DNA of 64,000 bases, taken from contig NZ_JARBXM010000001.1 of assembly GCF_028890305.1 (NCBI RefSeq), positions 560,501 to 624,500 on the forward strand, in the 5' to 3' direction. Shown piece by piece: positions 1 to 8,559 of the stretch (positions are counted from its first letter, which is position 1; each line of letters opens with the position of its first letter). The DNA is from Candidatus Methanosphaera massiliense. Its GTDB lineage: Archaea; Methanobacteriota; Methanobacteria; Methanobacteriales; Methanobacteriaceae. Below the pieces are notes generated by a model, which was not told the origin of the DNA, searched no databases, and saw only the letters and a list, made by a program, of their open reading frames with translations. Both the position numbers and the translations under genes were made by a program.

Positions 1-228
1 GTCTTTTTAGCAGATGGAATGCATACAAAAGCAGATATACCAACATTATTAAAATTTTGTGCTAAAGGTTCAGAACCAGATAATGTTAATATTGAATCAT
101 CAGATAATAACGAGATTATAAAGTCAGAATCATCTGCATTTACTGGTGAACTAATTTATCTTGAACCAATAGGTCCTGATGACGGTATAGCAAATCTCAT
201 CACCCAACGTATACAGGAAAATTTATAA
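1..228 (+). CDS. Class II chelatase (CbiX/CfbA family), C-terminal part only
   Basis: The reading frame is open from the first base of the window, so the N-terminus lies outside it. The visible 75 residues match the C-terminal half of the chelatase encoded at 770-1252: both share VFLADGMHTK followed by DIP, then a variable linker, then a GE(L/I)IY strand and a closing helix. The family inserts Co2+ or Ni2+ into sirohydrochlorin for B12 or F430. The linker here is rich in Ser, Asn and Glu and lacks the His run of the neighbour. Family assignment is firm; which metal it handles cannot be told. Confidence 0.8.
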   Translation, partial: VFLADGMHTKADIPTLLKFCAKGSEPDNVNIESSDNNEIIKSESSAFTGELIYLEPIGPDDGIANLITQRIQENL

Positions 229-399
229 ATAATTTCTTGATTAATAAAAAATTGTATAATTTATTCTTTTCTTTTTTAAAAAATTATGTTAATAATACTA
301 ATATAAGGTAAGTTTTTAAATGATTAAAAATAAATAGATAGTAAATAAATATATAATTATTAAGATAACTAATATCAATTTTAAGGGAGGATTTAATAT

Positions 400-798
400 A
401 TGAGTGATATTATAAAAGGATGGCGTCATAGCGATCAGAGATATAATTTAATAGGAACAAAGTGTAACAAGTGTGGATGTACTTTTTTCCCAAAAAAAGT
501 AGTATGTCCAAACTGTAGAAGCCATGGTGAAATAGAAGACATCCAATTTAAAGGAACAGGAAAAATATACACTTATTCTATAATACACAGCGCAACAGAT
601 GACTTTAAAAATAATTCCCCATACGCAGTAGGAATTATAGAACTAGATGAAGGTGCAAAAATAACAGCACAAATAGTAGATTGTGATTTAAACGATTTAC
701 ACATAGGTGACGAAGTAGAAGTTGTATTTAGAAAAATAAAAGAAGAAGGCAAAGATGGAGTTATATCATATGGATACAAATTCAAACTCAAAGAATAA
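400..798 (+). CDS. Zn-ribbon/OB-fold protein (DUF35, COG1545)
   Basis: A 132-residue protein with an N-terminal rubredoxin-like zinc ribbon (C22-x2-C25 and C36-x2-C39) followed by a small OB-fold beta domain, the normal size and order for DUF35. Archaeal members often accompany thiolase and HMG-CoA synthase and are thought to shuttle acyl-CoA intermediates; no such partner is visible here. A strong Shine-Dalgarno (AAGGGAGG, 383-390) precedes the ATG. Its last 29 bases overlap the start of the downstream chelatase, so the two are probably co-transcribed. Fold is confident; role in this setting is unknown. Confidence 0.85.
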   Translation: MSDIIKGWRHSDQRYNLIGTKCNKCGCTFFPKKVVCPNCRSHGEIEDIQFKGTGKIYTYSIIHSATDDFKNNSPYAVGIIELDEGAKITAQIVDCDLNDLHIGDEVEVVFRKIKEEGKDGVISYGYKFKLKE

Positions 799-1252
799 TA
801 CAGGAATACTACTAATAGGCCATGGAAGCAGACTACCCTACAACAAAGAAGTAGTTAACAAAATCGCAGAAAAATATTCAGAAAAAAATCCTGAATATAA
901 CGTAGAAGTAGGATTCATGGAACTAGCAGAACCAAACATACCAACAGCATTCAACAAACTAAAAGAAACAGGAGTAGATAGAATTATTGTAACACCTGTA
1001 TTTTTAGCTGATGGAATGCATACTAAACGTGACATACCTAAAATATTAGGTCTTGAACCAGAAATAGAAGAAACAAACGAAGAACACCATCATGACCACG
1101 AACACGGACATGAACACGGACATCATCACCATCATCATGATGAAGAACCACAACACGTAGAGTTTGATGGAGAAATAATATATACAAAACCTCTCGGCGC
1201 TGATGATTTAATAGTAGATATCGTTGCAAGTAGAGTGAATGAACATTTATAA
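770..1252 (+). CDS. cfbA: Sirohydrochlorin cobalto/nickelochelatase with His-rich loop
   Basis: A 160-residue class II chelatase of the short archaeal type, which in methanogens makes Ni-sirohydrochlorin for F430 and can also serve B12. The N-terminal IGHGSR motif (His18) and His84 in GMHTKRD are the expected metal-binding histidines. Residues 106-123 hold 13 histidines mixed with Asp, Glu and Gly, a metal-collecting loop known from CfbA/CbiX proteins. The ATG at 770 is preferred over the one at 755 because GGAG (757-760) lies at good distance. It overlaps the DUF35 gene. The symbol could equally be cbiX. Confidence 0.88.
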   Translation: MDTNSNSKNNTGILLIGHGSRLPYNKEVVNKIAEKYSEKNPEYNVEVGFMELAEPNIPTAFNKLKETGVDRIIVTPVFLADGMHTKRDIPKILGLEPEIEETNEEHHHDHEHGHEHGHHHHHHDEEPQHVEFDGEIIYTKPLGADDLIVDIVASRVNEHL

Positions 1253-1277
1253 AATAATAACTCAATCTCCTCCATAA

Positions 1278-1318
1278 ATCTTTTTTTTATTAAATTAATA
1301 GTAAAGAATCTTTTTTTT
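1278..1318 (+). terminator. Tandem oligo-T terminator
   Basis: Two copies of AATC followed by eight T residues (1278-1288 and 1308-1318) lie 30 bases apart just after the chelatase stop codon. Oligo-T tracts without a strong hairpin are the usual intrinsic terminators of archaea. Seen directly; the function is inferred. Confidence 0.55.
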
Positions 1319-1349
1319 AAACTAAAAATAATTATAATACATGATAATT

Positions 1350-2354
1350 ATGAAAATATCAGAACTAGGAGAAAGAAAATTAATAAAAATACTTCTTGAA
1401 AAAAGAGATGAAAAACTAACAGTTAAAGATGAAAGAATAATAGAAAGTTATCATGATGACGCGGCTATACAAGAAAATAAGCAGAAATACACAGTACTAT
1501 CCACAGATATGCTAATACAACATACCCATTTTCCTAAACAGATGACATATTACCAGATGGGCGAAAAAGTAGTGACTGTAAACGTTAGTGATATCTTAGC
1601 AATGAATGCAAAACCCGAATCTATACTAGTATCTATGGCATTACCACCAACAATGCTAGTCAATGAATTCAATGAACTAGTAGAAGGTATATTAGATAAA
1701 TGCAGTGAATATAATATCACTCTTATTGGTGGAGACCTAAATGAGAATGATGAAATTATATTAACAGGGACAACAACTGGGCAAATAAATAAAAACATTA
1801 AATTACAAAGTAATATACAAGAAGACAATTTAATAGCTGTAACTGGACAACTTGGAACTCCAGCAGCAGCACTAGACATCCTAAATAGTAATGAAATCAT
1901 AGACATACCAGATAATGAAAGAAAAAATATCATAAATAGTATTCTTGAACCAAATCTTCCACTTAAAACATCAAAATTCCTACAAAAACACCCTGAACTT
2001 GTTACAAGTATTACAGACATAACTGATGGTTTAGCAATAGAACTAAAACACTTGCAAGAAAAAAATAACCATTTAGGATTCCAAATAATTAAAAATAAGC
2101 TACCTTATAACAAATATATCCAAAAAATAGCTGATTGTAATAATAAACCATTGAATGATTACTTATTACATTTTGGAGAAGAATTTGAATTACTATTAAC
2201 ACTAGATTCAGAAGAATATGAACAATATCGTGAAAAATTAGTGGATGTAACTGTTATAGGTAGAGTAAATAATAGTAAATTAATAACTATACTAGAAGAT
2301 GATTGTCTTAAAGAAATAAAGATAAAAGGTTATGAACATTTAAAGGATGATTAA
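1350..2354 (+). CDS. thiL: Thiamine-monophosphate kinase
   Basis: A 334-residue ThiL that phosphorylates thiamine monophosphate to the active diphosphate. It belongs to the PurM/SelD ATP-binding superfamily: ISELGE at the N-terminus, the HDDAA acidic Mg-binding motif near residue 36, LSTDM, an AMNAKP loop and GGDLNE are all in the expected order. Length is typical. The second ATG (1350) gives the family N-terminus; an ATG three codons earlier has no better ribosome site. The stop codon abuts the next ATG at 2355, indicating an operon with the radical SAM gene, though no functional link between the two is known. Confidence 0.93.
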   Translation: MKISELGERKLIKILLEKRDEKLTVKDERIIESYHDDAAIQENKQKYTVLSTDMLIQHTHFPKQMTYYQMGEKVVTVNVSDILAMNAKPESILVSMALPPTMLVNEFNELVEGILDKCSEYNITLIGGDLNENDEIILTGTTTGQINKNIKLQSNIQEDNLIAVTGQLGTPAAALDILNSNEIIDIPDNERKNIINSILEPNLPLKTSKFLQKHPELVTSITDITDGLAIELKHLQEKNNHLGFQIIKNKLPYNKYIQKIADCNNKPLNDYLLHFGEEFELLLTLDSEEYEQYREKLVDVTVIGRVNNSKLITILEDDCLKEIKIKGYEHLKDD

Positions 2355-3305
2355 ATGAATAGATGTAATATTTGCCCAAATCATTGTAGTTTCGATGGTA
2401 ACTCAATATGTCAACAAACTCCCATATATGATTCTGAGGATGCGATATATACTACTGCAGTAGCTATTGATCCGATAGAAAAAAAACCATTATATCACTT
2501 TCTTCCAGGTACATTTACTTTATCAATTGGTACTCTTGGATGTAACTTAAAATGTTTAAATTGTCAAAATCATACAATAGCCCAGCCAGAGCAAAGTATT
2601 CTTGTTCCTACAACAACATACACTCCAGAGGATATTGTTAATCAGGCAATAGAAAATAATCTTGAAAGCATATCCTGGACATATAATGAACCAACAATTC
2701 ATCCAAAATGGATTATAAGTACTGCTAAAGTAGCAAAACAATATAACATTAAAACAATAGTTGTTTCTAATGGTTATACTAGTGAGGAAACACTTGCAGA
2801 TTTAGTTAAATATGTTGATGCTGTAAATATTGATATAAAAAGTATGAGTAATGATTTTTATAGAGAGGTTTGCTCTGGTCTAGTTGATCCTGTTTTAAAC
2901 TCTGTTAAATATTACGTCAAACATGATGTACATGTAGAATTAACAAATCTTTTAATTCCAGGATATAATGACACTACCGAAGATATGAGAAATATTATTA
3001 ATTTTGTGGGAAACACTTCTAAAGACATTCCTCTTCATTTCACAAGATTTTATCCTAACTTTAAATTAATGGATGTTGAAGCCACACCTGAAAGAACAAT
3101 ATCTAAAGCCTGTGATTTAGCCCAGTATCTGGGAATTAAATATGTTTATCCAGGAAATGTATCACCATCATATAAGGATAATACATATTGTAAACATTGT
3201 AGACACGTATTAGTAGAAAGAAACGGGTATGATATTAAAAGTTATGTTACAAGCCAATGTGCTTGTCCTAATTGTAGTCATAAAGCAGATATAATAATTA
3301 AATAA
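2355..3305 (+). CDS. amrS: AmmeMemoRadiSam-type radical SAM enzyme (PflA-like)
   Basis: A 316-residue radical SAM protein. The cluster-binding C63-x3-C67-x2-C70 motif sits in LGCNLKCLNCQNH, followed by a TIM-barrel similar to pyruvate formate-lyase activases. N-terminal cysteines (C4, C7, C11) and a C-terminal ribbon (CKHC with VLVERNGYDI, then CACPNC) are typical of the AmmeMemoRadiSam subgroup, in which the enzyme occurs with AMMECR1 and Memo proteins; neither partner is in this window. It begins directly after the thiL stop. The substrate is unknown. Confidence 0.85.
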   Translation: MNRCNICPNHCSFDGNSICQQTPIYDSEDAIYTTAVAIDPIEKKPLYHFLPGTFTLSIGTLGCNLKCLNCQNHTIAQPEQSILVPTTTYTPEDIVNQAIENNLESISWTYNEPTIHPKWIISTAKVAKQYNIKTIVVSNGYTSEETLADLVKYVDAVNIDIKSMSNDFYREVCSGLVDPVLNSVKYYVKHDVHVELTNLLIPGYNDTTEDMRNIINFVGNTSKDIPLHFTRFYPNFKLMDVEATPERTISKACDLAQYLGIKYVYPGNVSPSYKDNTYCKHCRHVLVERNGYDIKSYVTSQCACPNCSHKADIIIK

Positions 3306-3346
3306 ATACTATTTTTAAAAAAAAAGTAAGGGTATTTGGTAGAGTA

Positions 3347-5143
3347 CTAGAATACTCCACCTCCACCTCCACCAAATCCACCAGATCCGATATCTCCAAT
3401 GTCTCCAAAGGAACCAGGGTCAGTATCAGTTTCCGGCGTGTTTAATGTATTAAATGATGAATACATTATAGCCCATCCACCATAATATGAGAAGTATAAT
3501 GTATCATAGTCAGAATAGTACTCCTCTGATACGTTATATTCTTTGAAGTATTTTTTCATGTTTTTATTTACTTCATCAGCACATCCTAGTGCTGTTGCAT
3601 ATACTAAGTATCTTCCCCAGACTTGCACTGATTCTGGAGGATATTCTTTAATTAAACTATAATCTTTAAGATATTTCTTGAAATTTTCCCATTTATCATT
3701 AAATTCTTTTCCTTCAGGCGTCCATCTTCCCATAATTCCATTTGAATCAGATAATAATATTAGTACTGATTCTATAAGCACTAATACTCCTAATATGAAA
3801 ACATTTGATAATTGTGATGAAGAATCAATAAATACGAAGAGAATTATTATTCCTAATATTGCAATAATTATTGAAACAAGAGATATTAAGTTCATTATAG
3901 AATCACCTGTATCATCAAATAATTCTTTTACTCTTGCTGATGTTACTTCTTTATTAACATCTATTTCCCATGCATCCATGAATTGTGAAAATTCTCCTCT
4001 ATCGCCCTCAGATATACTTTTTAATGAAATATTACCTTTTTTATCTTCATATCGTTTTAAGTATTTGATAATATCTTTTTCATATTGTTTAAGAGATGAT
4101 TGATCTTTGTCTTTCCTCTTAATAATCATATCATTATCATTACCAACAATTACTTTATAGTATTTTTTATCTATTAAATCTAATAGAGTGGCTTGAAATC
4201 CATTTAAATCTGAAGTTCCTATAGGCTTACCTATCATAGCATTTACAAATACGGCTGAATCATTTGTAGGTAATTGGCTTTCATAATCTGCCTTATAATC
4301 TATTTTAGGCTCCCGGCCATACTTATAATAGACTCCTACTGGTACAAATAATAATATTACAAATATTATTTCAAGTACATAACACATATTATCCTGGAAT
4401 TGGATACTATTTGCATAATCTTGTTGATCTTGTTCTATAATAGTTTTTGCATCTTTATTTATTACATCAGCATTTTCAGTACTGTTGAAATATGATTTTG
4501 GTATTAACATTCTTATTTCAGTATTTTGTCCTGAGTCTAAATGATTATATACAGTTTTAAGTGTATTATCAGAGGTCCATGTGCTTTCTTTAACATCACT
4601 TGGAGGATTATTCCATAATTCCACTTCATTATGACTTCCAGGTAACTGGATATAAGTTGTTAAATTATCTACACTAGAATCCCATCCGGAACCCCATGCC
4701 ATGTACTGGTATTCAGCAATATCATTGTATATTTTTACTCCTTTATTGAAGTTATAATGATATATTATACGTACATCCTCATCAGACACTTTTTGTGTTT
4801 TAGCTTCATCTTTATATAACCATACCTTTATCTGTACATTATTAGATGAATTTATTACTTCCACTGTATTATAGTACCCTGGAGTTTCTACAGATATATT
4901 ATCTATACTCTGATTACCACTTATTGTCACATCACGATAAACACCATTTACAGTTCCACTAATCTTATATGTTACATCCTCTGCTATTTGTGTTGCTCCG
5001 TTATCTTGGATTGTGATATGTTTTTCCACATTTCCTAAATTGTAGCTACCCTCTTCAGCAAATGAAAAAGGTATACATAAAAGTGTTATTACCATGACTA
5101 GAATTAGAAACTTTCTAAGACTACTTGTTTTTAATCTTTTCAT
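3347..5143 (-). CDS. DUF2207 membrane protein
   Basis: A 598-residue membrane protein with an N-terminal signal peptide (residues about 10-29), a large extracytoplasmic beta-rich DUF2207 domain, a membrane segment near residue 255, two more near 420-470, and a C-terminal tail ending in a run of Gly and Phe. This layout, including the Gly-rich end, is standard for DUF2207. The family is commonly found beside LemA, which here lies upstream on the same strand (5361-5915), separated by about 217 bases. Function is unknown; a role at the cell envelope is inferred. Confidence 0.85.
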   Translation of the reverse strand: MKRLKTSSLRKFLILVMVITLLCIPFSFAEEGSYNLGNVEKHITIQDNGATQIAEDVTYKISGTVNGVYRDVTISGNQSIDNISVETPGYYNTVEVINSSNNVQIKVWLYKDEAKTQKVSDEDVRIIYHYNFNKGVKIYNDIAEYQYMAWGSGWDSSVDNLTTYIQLPGSHNEVELWNNPPSDVKESTWTSDNTLKTVYNHLDSGQNTEIRMLIPKSYFNSTENADVINKDAKTIIEQDQQDYANSIQFQDNMCYVLEIIFVILLFVPVGVYYKYGREPKIDYKADYESQLPTNDSAVFVNAMIGKPIGTSDLNGFQATLLDLIDKKYYKVIVGNDNDMIIKRKDKDQSSLKQYEKDIIKYLKRYEDKKGNISLKSISEGDRGEFSQFMDAWEIDVNKEVTSARVKELFDDTGDSIMNLISLVSIIIAILGIIILFVFIDSSSQLSNVFILGVLVLIESVLILLSDSNGIMGRWTPEGKEFNDKWENFKKYLKDYSLIKEYPPESVQVWGRYLVYATALGCADEVNKNMKKYFKEYNVSEEYYSDYDTLYFSYYGGWAIMYSSFNTLNTPETDTDPGSFGDIGDIGSGGFGGGGGGVF

Positions 5144-5360
5144 AGTATATACCTCATAATTTATTAAAAATTGTTAATAGTTTCTCTTTATTATGTAATA
5201 TATTTATTTGTCTTTTAAACTTGTTGTTGATAAAATAAAAGTAGATTATGAGTGAGATATAGTTTAGATATTTATGACAAACTTACATTATATGAATAAA
5301 AAATAATTTTAATTAATTAGAAAATAATATAAAAAAAATAAAAAAAGAGAAATTCTGGAA

Positions 5361-5915
5361 TTAGAATTTTATATTTGGTGCTGCACGAGTTCCTTCCTGT
5401 GCTTCAAAGAATTCTGATTCTTCAAAATGGAATATACTTGCTACTATATTACTTGGGAATTGTTGACATAGGTTATTATATTTTAGTACGGTGTCATTAT
5501 AGAATTGTCTTGCATAGGATATCTTGTCTTCTGTATCAGATAATTCTTGTTGTAATTCTAGGAAATTCTGGTTAGCTTTTAGATCAGGATATGCTTCTGC
5601 TACTGCAAATAAAGATTTTAATGCATCTGTTAGCATATTATCTGCTTCAGCTACTTCTTTAACACTTGAAGCATGTGCCATGTTTGATCTTGCCTGAGTA
5701 ATTTGTTCAAATGTTGATTTCTCATGGCTTGCATATCCTTTAACTGTTTCTACAATGTTTGGTATTAAATCATTACGTCTTTGTAGCTGTACATCTATTT
5801 GACTCCATGCATTAGACACTCTGTTTTTACCATTTACTAAATCATTGTAGTATTTTACTAGTAATAATATAATTGCAATAATTATAATTACAATAATTAT
5901 CAGTAACCAATCCAT
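5361..5915 (-). CDS. lemA: LemA family protein
   Basis: A 184-residue protein with one N-terminal membrane helix (residues about 4-22) followed by the LemA helical bundle; [19 protein letters not shown] and [11 protein letters not shown] are hallmark stretches. LemA proteins are anchored with a short tail outside the cytoplasm and usually accompany DUF2207 or similar Gly-tailed membrane proteins, as here. A GGAGG-like site (AAGGAGG) precedes the ATG. The biochemical role is not established. Confidence 0.92.
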   Translation of the reverse strand: MDWLLIIIVIIIIAIILLLVKYYNDLVNGKNRVSNAWSQIDVQLQRRNDLIPNIVETVKGYASHEKSTFEQITQARSNMAHASSVKEVAEADNMLTDALKSLFAVAEAYPDLKANQNFLELQQELSDTEDKISYARQFYNDTVLKYNNLCQQFPSNIVASIFHFEESEFFEAQEGTRAAPNIKF

Positions 5916-6060
5916 TGTTATAACCTCCTTATATTAATAATAAACCTACTTATTGTATAGTTTATACTATTTATTCATATTTTCTATTATATAATATAAA
6001 AATTTATTTATTAGATATCCTTATATTAATTAAATACTAATAAATATTGGAGGGATTTTG

Positions 6061-7188
6061 ATGAGCACATATAAAGATTTACAGGTATTATCTGATGCGG
6101 CATATTATGACCGTTGTAATTATGTTAATTATAATGTGGATAATGTTCTTAAAGAAACAGATAAGATTAAAGACGGTATTTATCATGCAAAAGCCGGAAA
6201 TATGGATGTACCTTTATTCAAAGTATTATTAACAAATCAGTGTAATAATGATTGTGCTTATTGTACTAATTGTATGAATCATAAATATCAGCGTGCTCGT
6301 CTTAGTCCAGAAGCTCTTGCACGTATATATATGAAATATTATGAGAATGGTACTGTTGAAGGTCTTTTCCTTAGTTCTGGTATAATAAAAGATGCTGATA
6401 CTACCATGGAGGAAATGATTGAAGCAGTTAGCTTACTACGTAACAAATATTCATATAAGGGCTATGTTCATTTAAAAATTATTCCTGGTGCTAGTAAAGA
6501 CCATATTAAATATGCTATGCAATTAGCAGATAGAGTTAGTATTAATATTGAAGCAGCAACCAGGGATGGATTAAGTGACCTTAGCAGTACTAAAAATTAT
6601 GATAAAGATATTTTGAAAAGACTTGACTGGATTGATAATCTTCATAGAAGAAATCATAATCTGGCAAGTAGTGGACATACCACACAGATTATTGTAGGAG
6701 CTAATGAGGAAACTGATGAAGATATTTTAAAACAGGTTTACCACCTAACACAGAAGTATGATGTGCTGTATAATTACTTCAGTAACTTCAAACCTCTTGA
6801 AGGAACACCACTAGAAAACCATGAAGCAGGCGACCCTCGAAGAACAGGAAGATTATATCAGGCAGAATACCTATTCACAAAATACAATTATAACAAAGAT
6901 GACATAATACTAGATGACAATGGAAACCTAGAACTTACAAATGACCCAAAATACACAATAGCATTACAACACATGGAGGACTATCCAATAGATGTTAACA
7001 CGGCAAAATATAAAGAATTAATCAGAGTACCAGGCATAGGATTAAAATCAGCACGAAGAATAACACACCTACAAAAAGAAAACAAAAAAATCACGAGCCT
7101 AAAACAATTACAACAACTAGGAGCTAATATTAAAAAATGCAAAATATTTGTAAAAGTTGGTGGGTCATATCAAAGTACCTTGATATAA
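6061..7188 (+). CDS. Radical SAM protein with C-terminal helix-hairpin-helix, putative DNA modification/repair
   Basis: A 375-residue protein: a radical SAM core with C61-x3-C65-x2-C68 (NQCNNDCAYCTNC), then a C-terminal DNA-binding helix-hairpin-helix (VPGIGLKSARRI, about residues 322-334). This fits the family annotated as putative DNA modification/repair radical SAM protein, often paired with a uracil-DNA-glycosylase-like gene; that partner is not visible. The ATG at 6061 is chosen because GGAGGG (6049-6054) lies six bases upstream. From about 6780 on, codon endings change from mostly T to mostly A and C. The substrate is unknown. Confidence 0.85.
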   Translation: MSTYKDLQVLSDAAYYDRCNYVNYNVDNVLKETDKIKDGIYHAKAGNMDVPLFKVLLTNQCNNDCAYCTNCMNHKYQRARLSPEALARIYMKYYENGTVEGLFLSSGIIKDADTTMEEMIEAVSLLRNKYSYKGYVHLKIIPGASKDHIKYAMQLADRVSINIEAATRDGLSDLSSTKNYDKDILKRLDWIDNLHRRNHNLASSGHTTQIIVGANEETDEDILKQVYHLTQKYDVLYNYFSNFKPLEGTPLENHEAGDPRRTGRLYQAEYLFTKYNYNKDDIILDDNGNLELTNDPKYTIALQHMEDYPIDVNTAKYKELIRVPGIGLKSARRITHLQKENKKITSLKQLQQLGANIKKCKIFVKVGGSYQSTLI

Positions 7189-7247
7189 AAAAAATAGATT
7201 GAAATTGTATAGTTTAACCACTATACACTACTAATATGCTTGAATTA

Positions 7248-7592
7248 TTATAAATCCTCAAATAACTTCCAGATTTCGGGATACTTATCCGCAATTGCTT
7301 CCTCTAAAATTAGTGAAGCTTCACTACTAATACTAAATTCAGGTGTTGTTTTTTTAAGATATCTTAAACATGCAGCTGATTTTGGAGACCATAAACTTAT
7401 TCTAGGATTTTTTTCAACTTCTTCTTTTATTTCATTTAACTTATCATCAGATAATGTTAAAAATCTATTGTCCCTAATATTTTCAGAGGATTGTCGTTTA
7501 TTGCTAGATTTTTTTGACTTTCTTGGTTTTGATTCTTTTGCAGGTTTTTTTATCAGTGCATCTAATCCTTTTCCCAGTACATTATCAGTCAT
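7248..7592 (-). CDS. Small ParA-partner protein with ParB-like N-terminal peptide
   Basis: A 114-residue protein starting one base after the parA stop; GGTGA inside the end of parA serves the ATG at 7592. Residues 4-12 (NVLGKGLDA) followed by LI match the short N-terminal peptide with which bacterial ParB proteins stimulate ParA. A Lys/Arg/Ser-rich linker follows, then a C-terminal segment of about 70 residues with a SLWSPKSAACLRYLKK stretch. No ParB CTPase or helix-turn-helix DNA-binding domain is present. I do not recognise the C-terminal part. The likely role is a ParA regulator or adaptor. Confidence 0.7.
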   Translation of the reverse strand: MTDNVLGKGLDALIKKPAKESKPRKSKKSSNKRQSSENIRDNRFLTLSDDKLNEIKEEVEKNPRISLWSPKSAACLRYLKKTTPEFSISSEASLILEEAIADKYPEIWKLFEDL

Positions 7593-7593
7593 A

Positions 7594-8370
7594 TTATTCT
7601 TCACCTTCTAATTTAATAAATTCTTTTGCTAATTTTCTATATGCCTTTGCACCTTTTGAATCAGGATCATAAGTTATGCATGGTTGACCAAAGCTTGGTG
7701 CTTCTGCTAATTTAACATTACGTGGTATTTTTTCTTTAAAGATATACTCTGAATCTTTGAAGAAGTCTTTAACATTTTTTGACACGTCTTTTGCTAATTT
7801 AGTTCTTGGATCATATAATGTTATCAATATTCCTTTTATTGGACATGGACTTTTTAATCTAGTTTCTACTAATTTTATTGTTTCAAGTAAGTCTGCCATT
7901 CCTTCTAATGCATAGAATTCTGCTTGTATTGGTATTATAATACTATCTGATGCTACTAATGAATTTAATGTTAATATACCTAGTGATGGAGGTGCATCTA
8001 TGAATATATAATCAAAGGCGATTTCCTGACTACTTAATTTTTCTTCTAGTATTGATTGAAATCCTATTTCTTTACTTAATTCTATTTCTGCTCCACTTAA
8101 TGAAATATTACTTGGTATAATAAATAGGTTTGGTGTGTTTGTCTCCATTATTGCTTCTTCATAGGTGCATTTTCCTGTTAGTAATGTGTATATAGTTGTA
8201 TCTAATTCATTTTTTTCAATTCCTACGCTTGTCGTAGCATTACCTTGAGGATCCATATCTATTATTAATATTGATTTTCCTAATTCTGCTAATGCAGCTC
8301 CTAAGTTTACAGCTGTCGTTGTTTTTCCACAACCACCTTTTTGATTTAATATTGTTATTGTTTCTGTCAT
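7594..8370 (-). CDS. parA: ParA/Soj family ATPase
   Basis: A 258-residue ATPase with the deviant Walker A KGGCGKTT (K11-T18), a DMDPQGNAT switch region and the Walker B-like FIDAPPSLG, all features of chromosome and plasmid partition ATPases. A GAGGA ribosome site precedes the ATG. It is followed immediately by a small protein with a ParB-like peptide, and a palindromic repeat cluster (8429-8470) lies 60-100 bases upstream. The chromosome origin is about 16 kb away. A role in DNA segregation or positioning is inferred. Confidence 0.9.
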   Translation of the reverse strand: MTETITILNQKGGCGKTTTAVNLGAALAELGKSILIIDMDPQGNATTSVGIEKNELDTTIYTLLTGKCTYEEAIMETNTPNLFIIPSNISLSGAEIELSKEIGFQSILEEKLSSQEIAFDYIFIDAPPSLGILTLNSLVASDSIIIPIQAEFYALEGMADLLETIKLVETRLKSPCPIKGILITLYDPRTKLAKDVSKNVKDFFKDSEYIFKEKIPRNVKLAEAPSFGQPCITYDPDSKGAKAYRKLAKEFIKLEGEE

Positions 8371-8428
8371 TTTTAGTAGTTCCTCTATAATATTAATATT
8401 CTATTAATAGTTATGATAATATTAGTAT

Positions 8429-8470
8429 TTATAAGTTATAATAGTATAAATTATAAGTTATAACTTATAA
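8429..8470. promoter_or_regulatory. Palindromic repeat upstream of parA, possible operator or partition site
   Basis: The 13-mer TTATAAGTTATAA occurs at 8429-8441 and 8451-8463, exactly 22 bases apart, and its inverse at 8458-8470, so that 8451-8470 is a perfect 20-bp palindrome. Two helical turns between copies suggests a protein bound on one face. It lies in the parA promoter region. It could be an operator for autoregulation or a centromere-like site. AT-rich DNA makes chance palindromes more likely, but the exact repeat spacing is striking. Confidence 0.5.
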
Positions 8471-8559
8471 CTAAAATTAAATTATATAATAACAAAAAAA
8501 ATGAATCAAAAAAATAAGATAAAAAAAAGAGGAATAATTAATATTAAAAAATATTAATT

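Noticed and set aside
755-769. ATG at 755 as start of the His-rich chelatase
   Set aside because: The ATG at 770 has GGAG at proper distance and gives a shorter overlap with the preceding gene.
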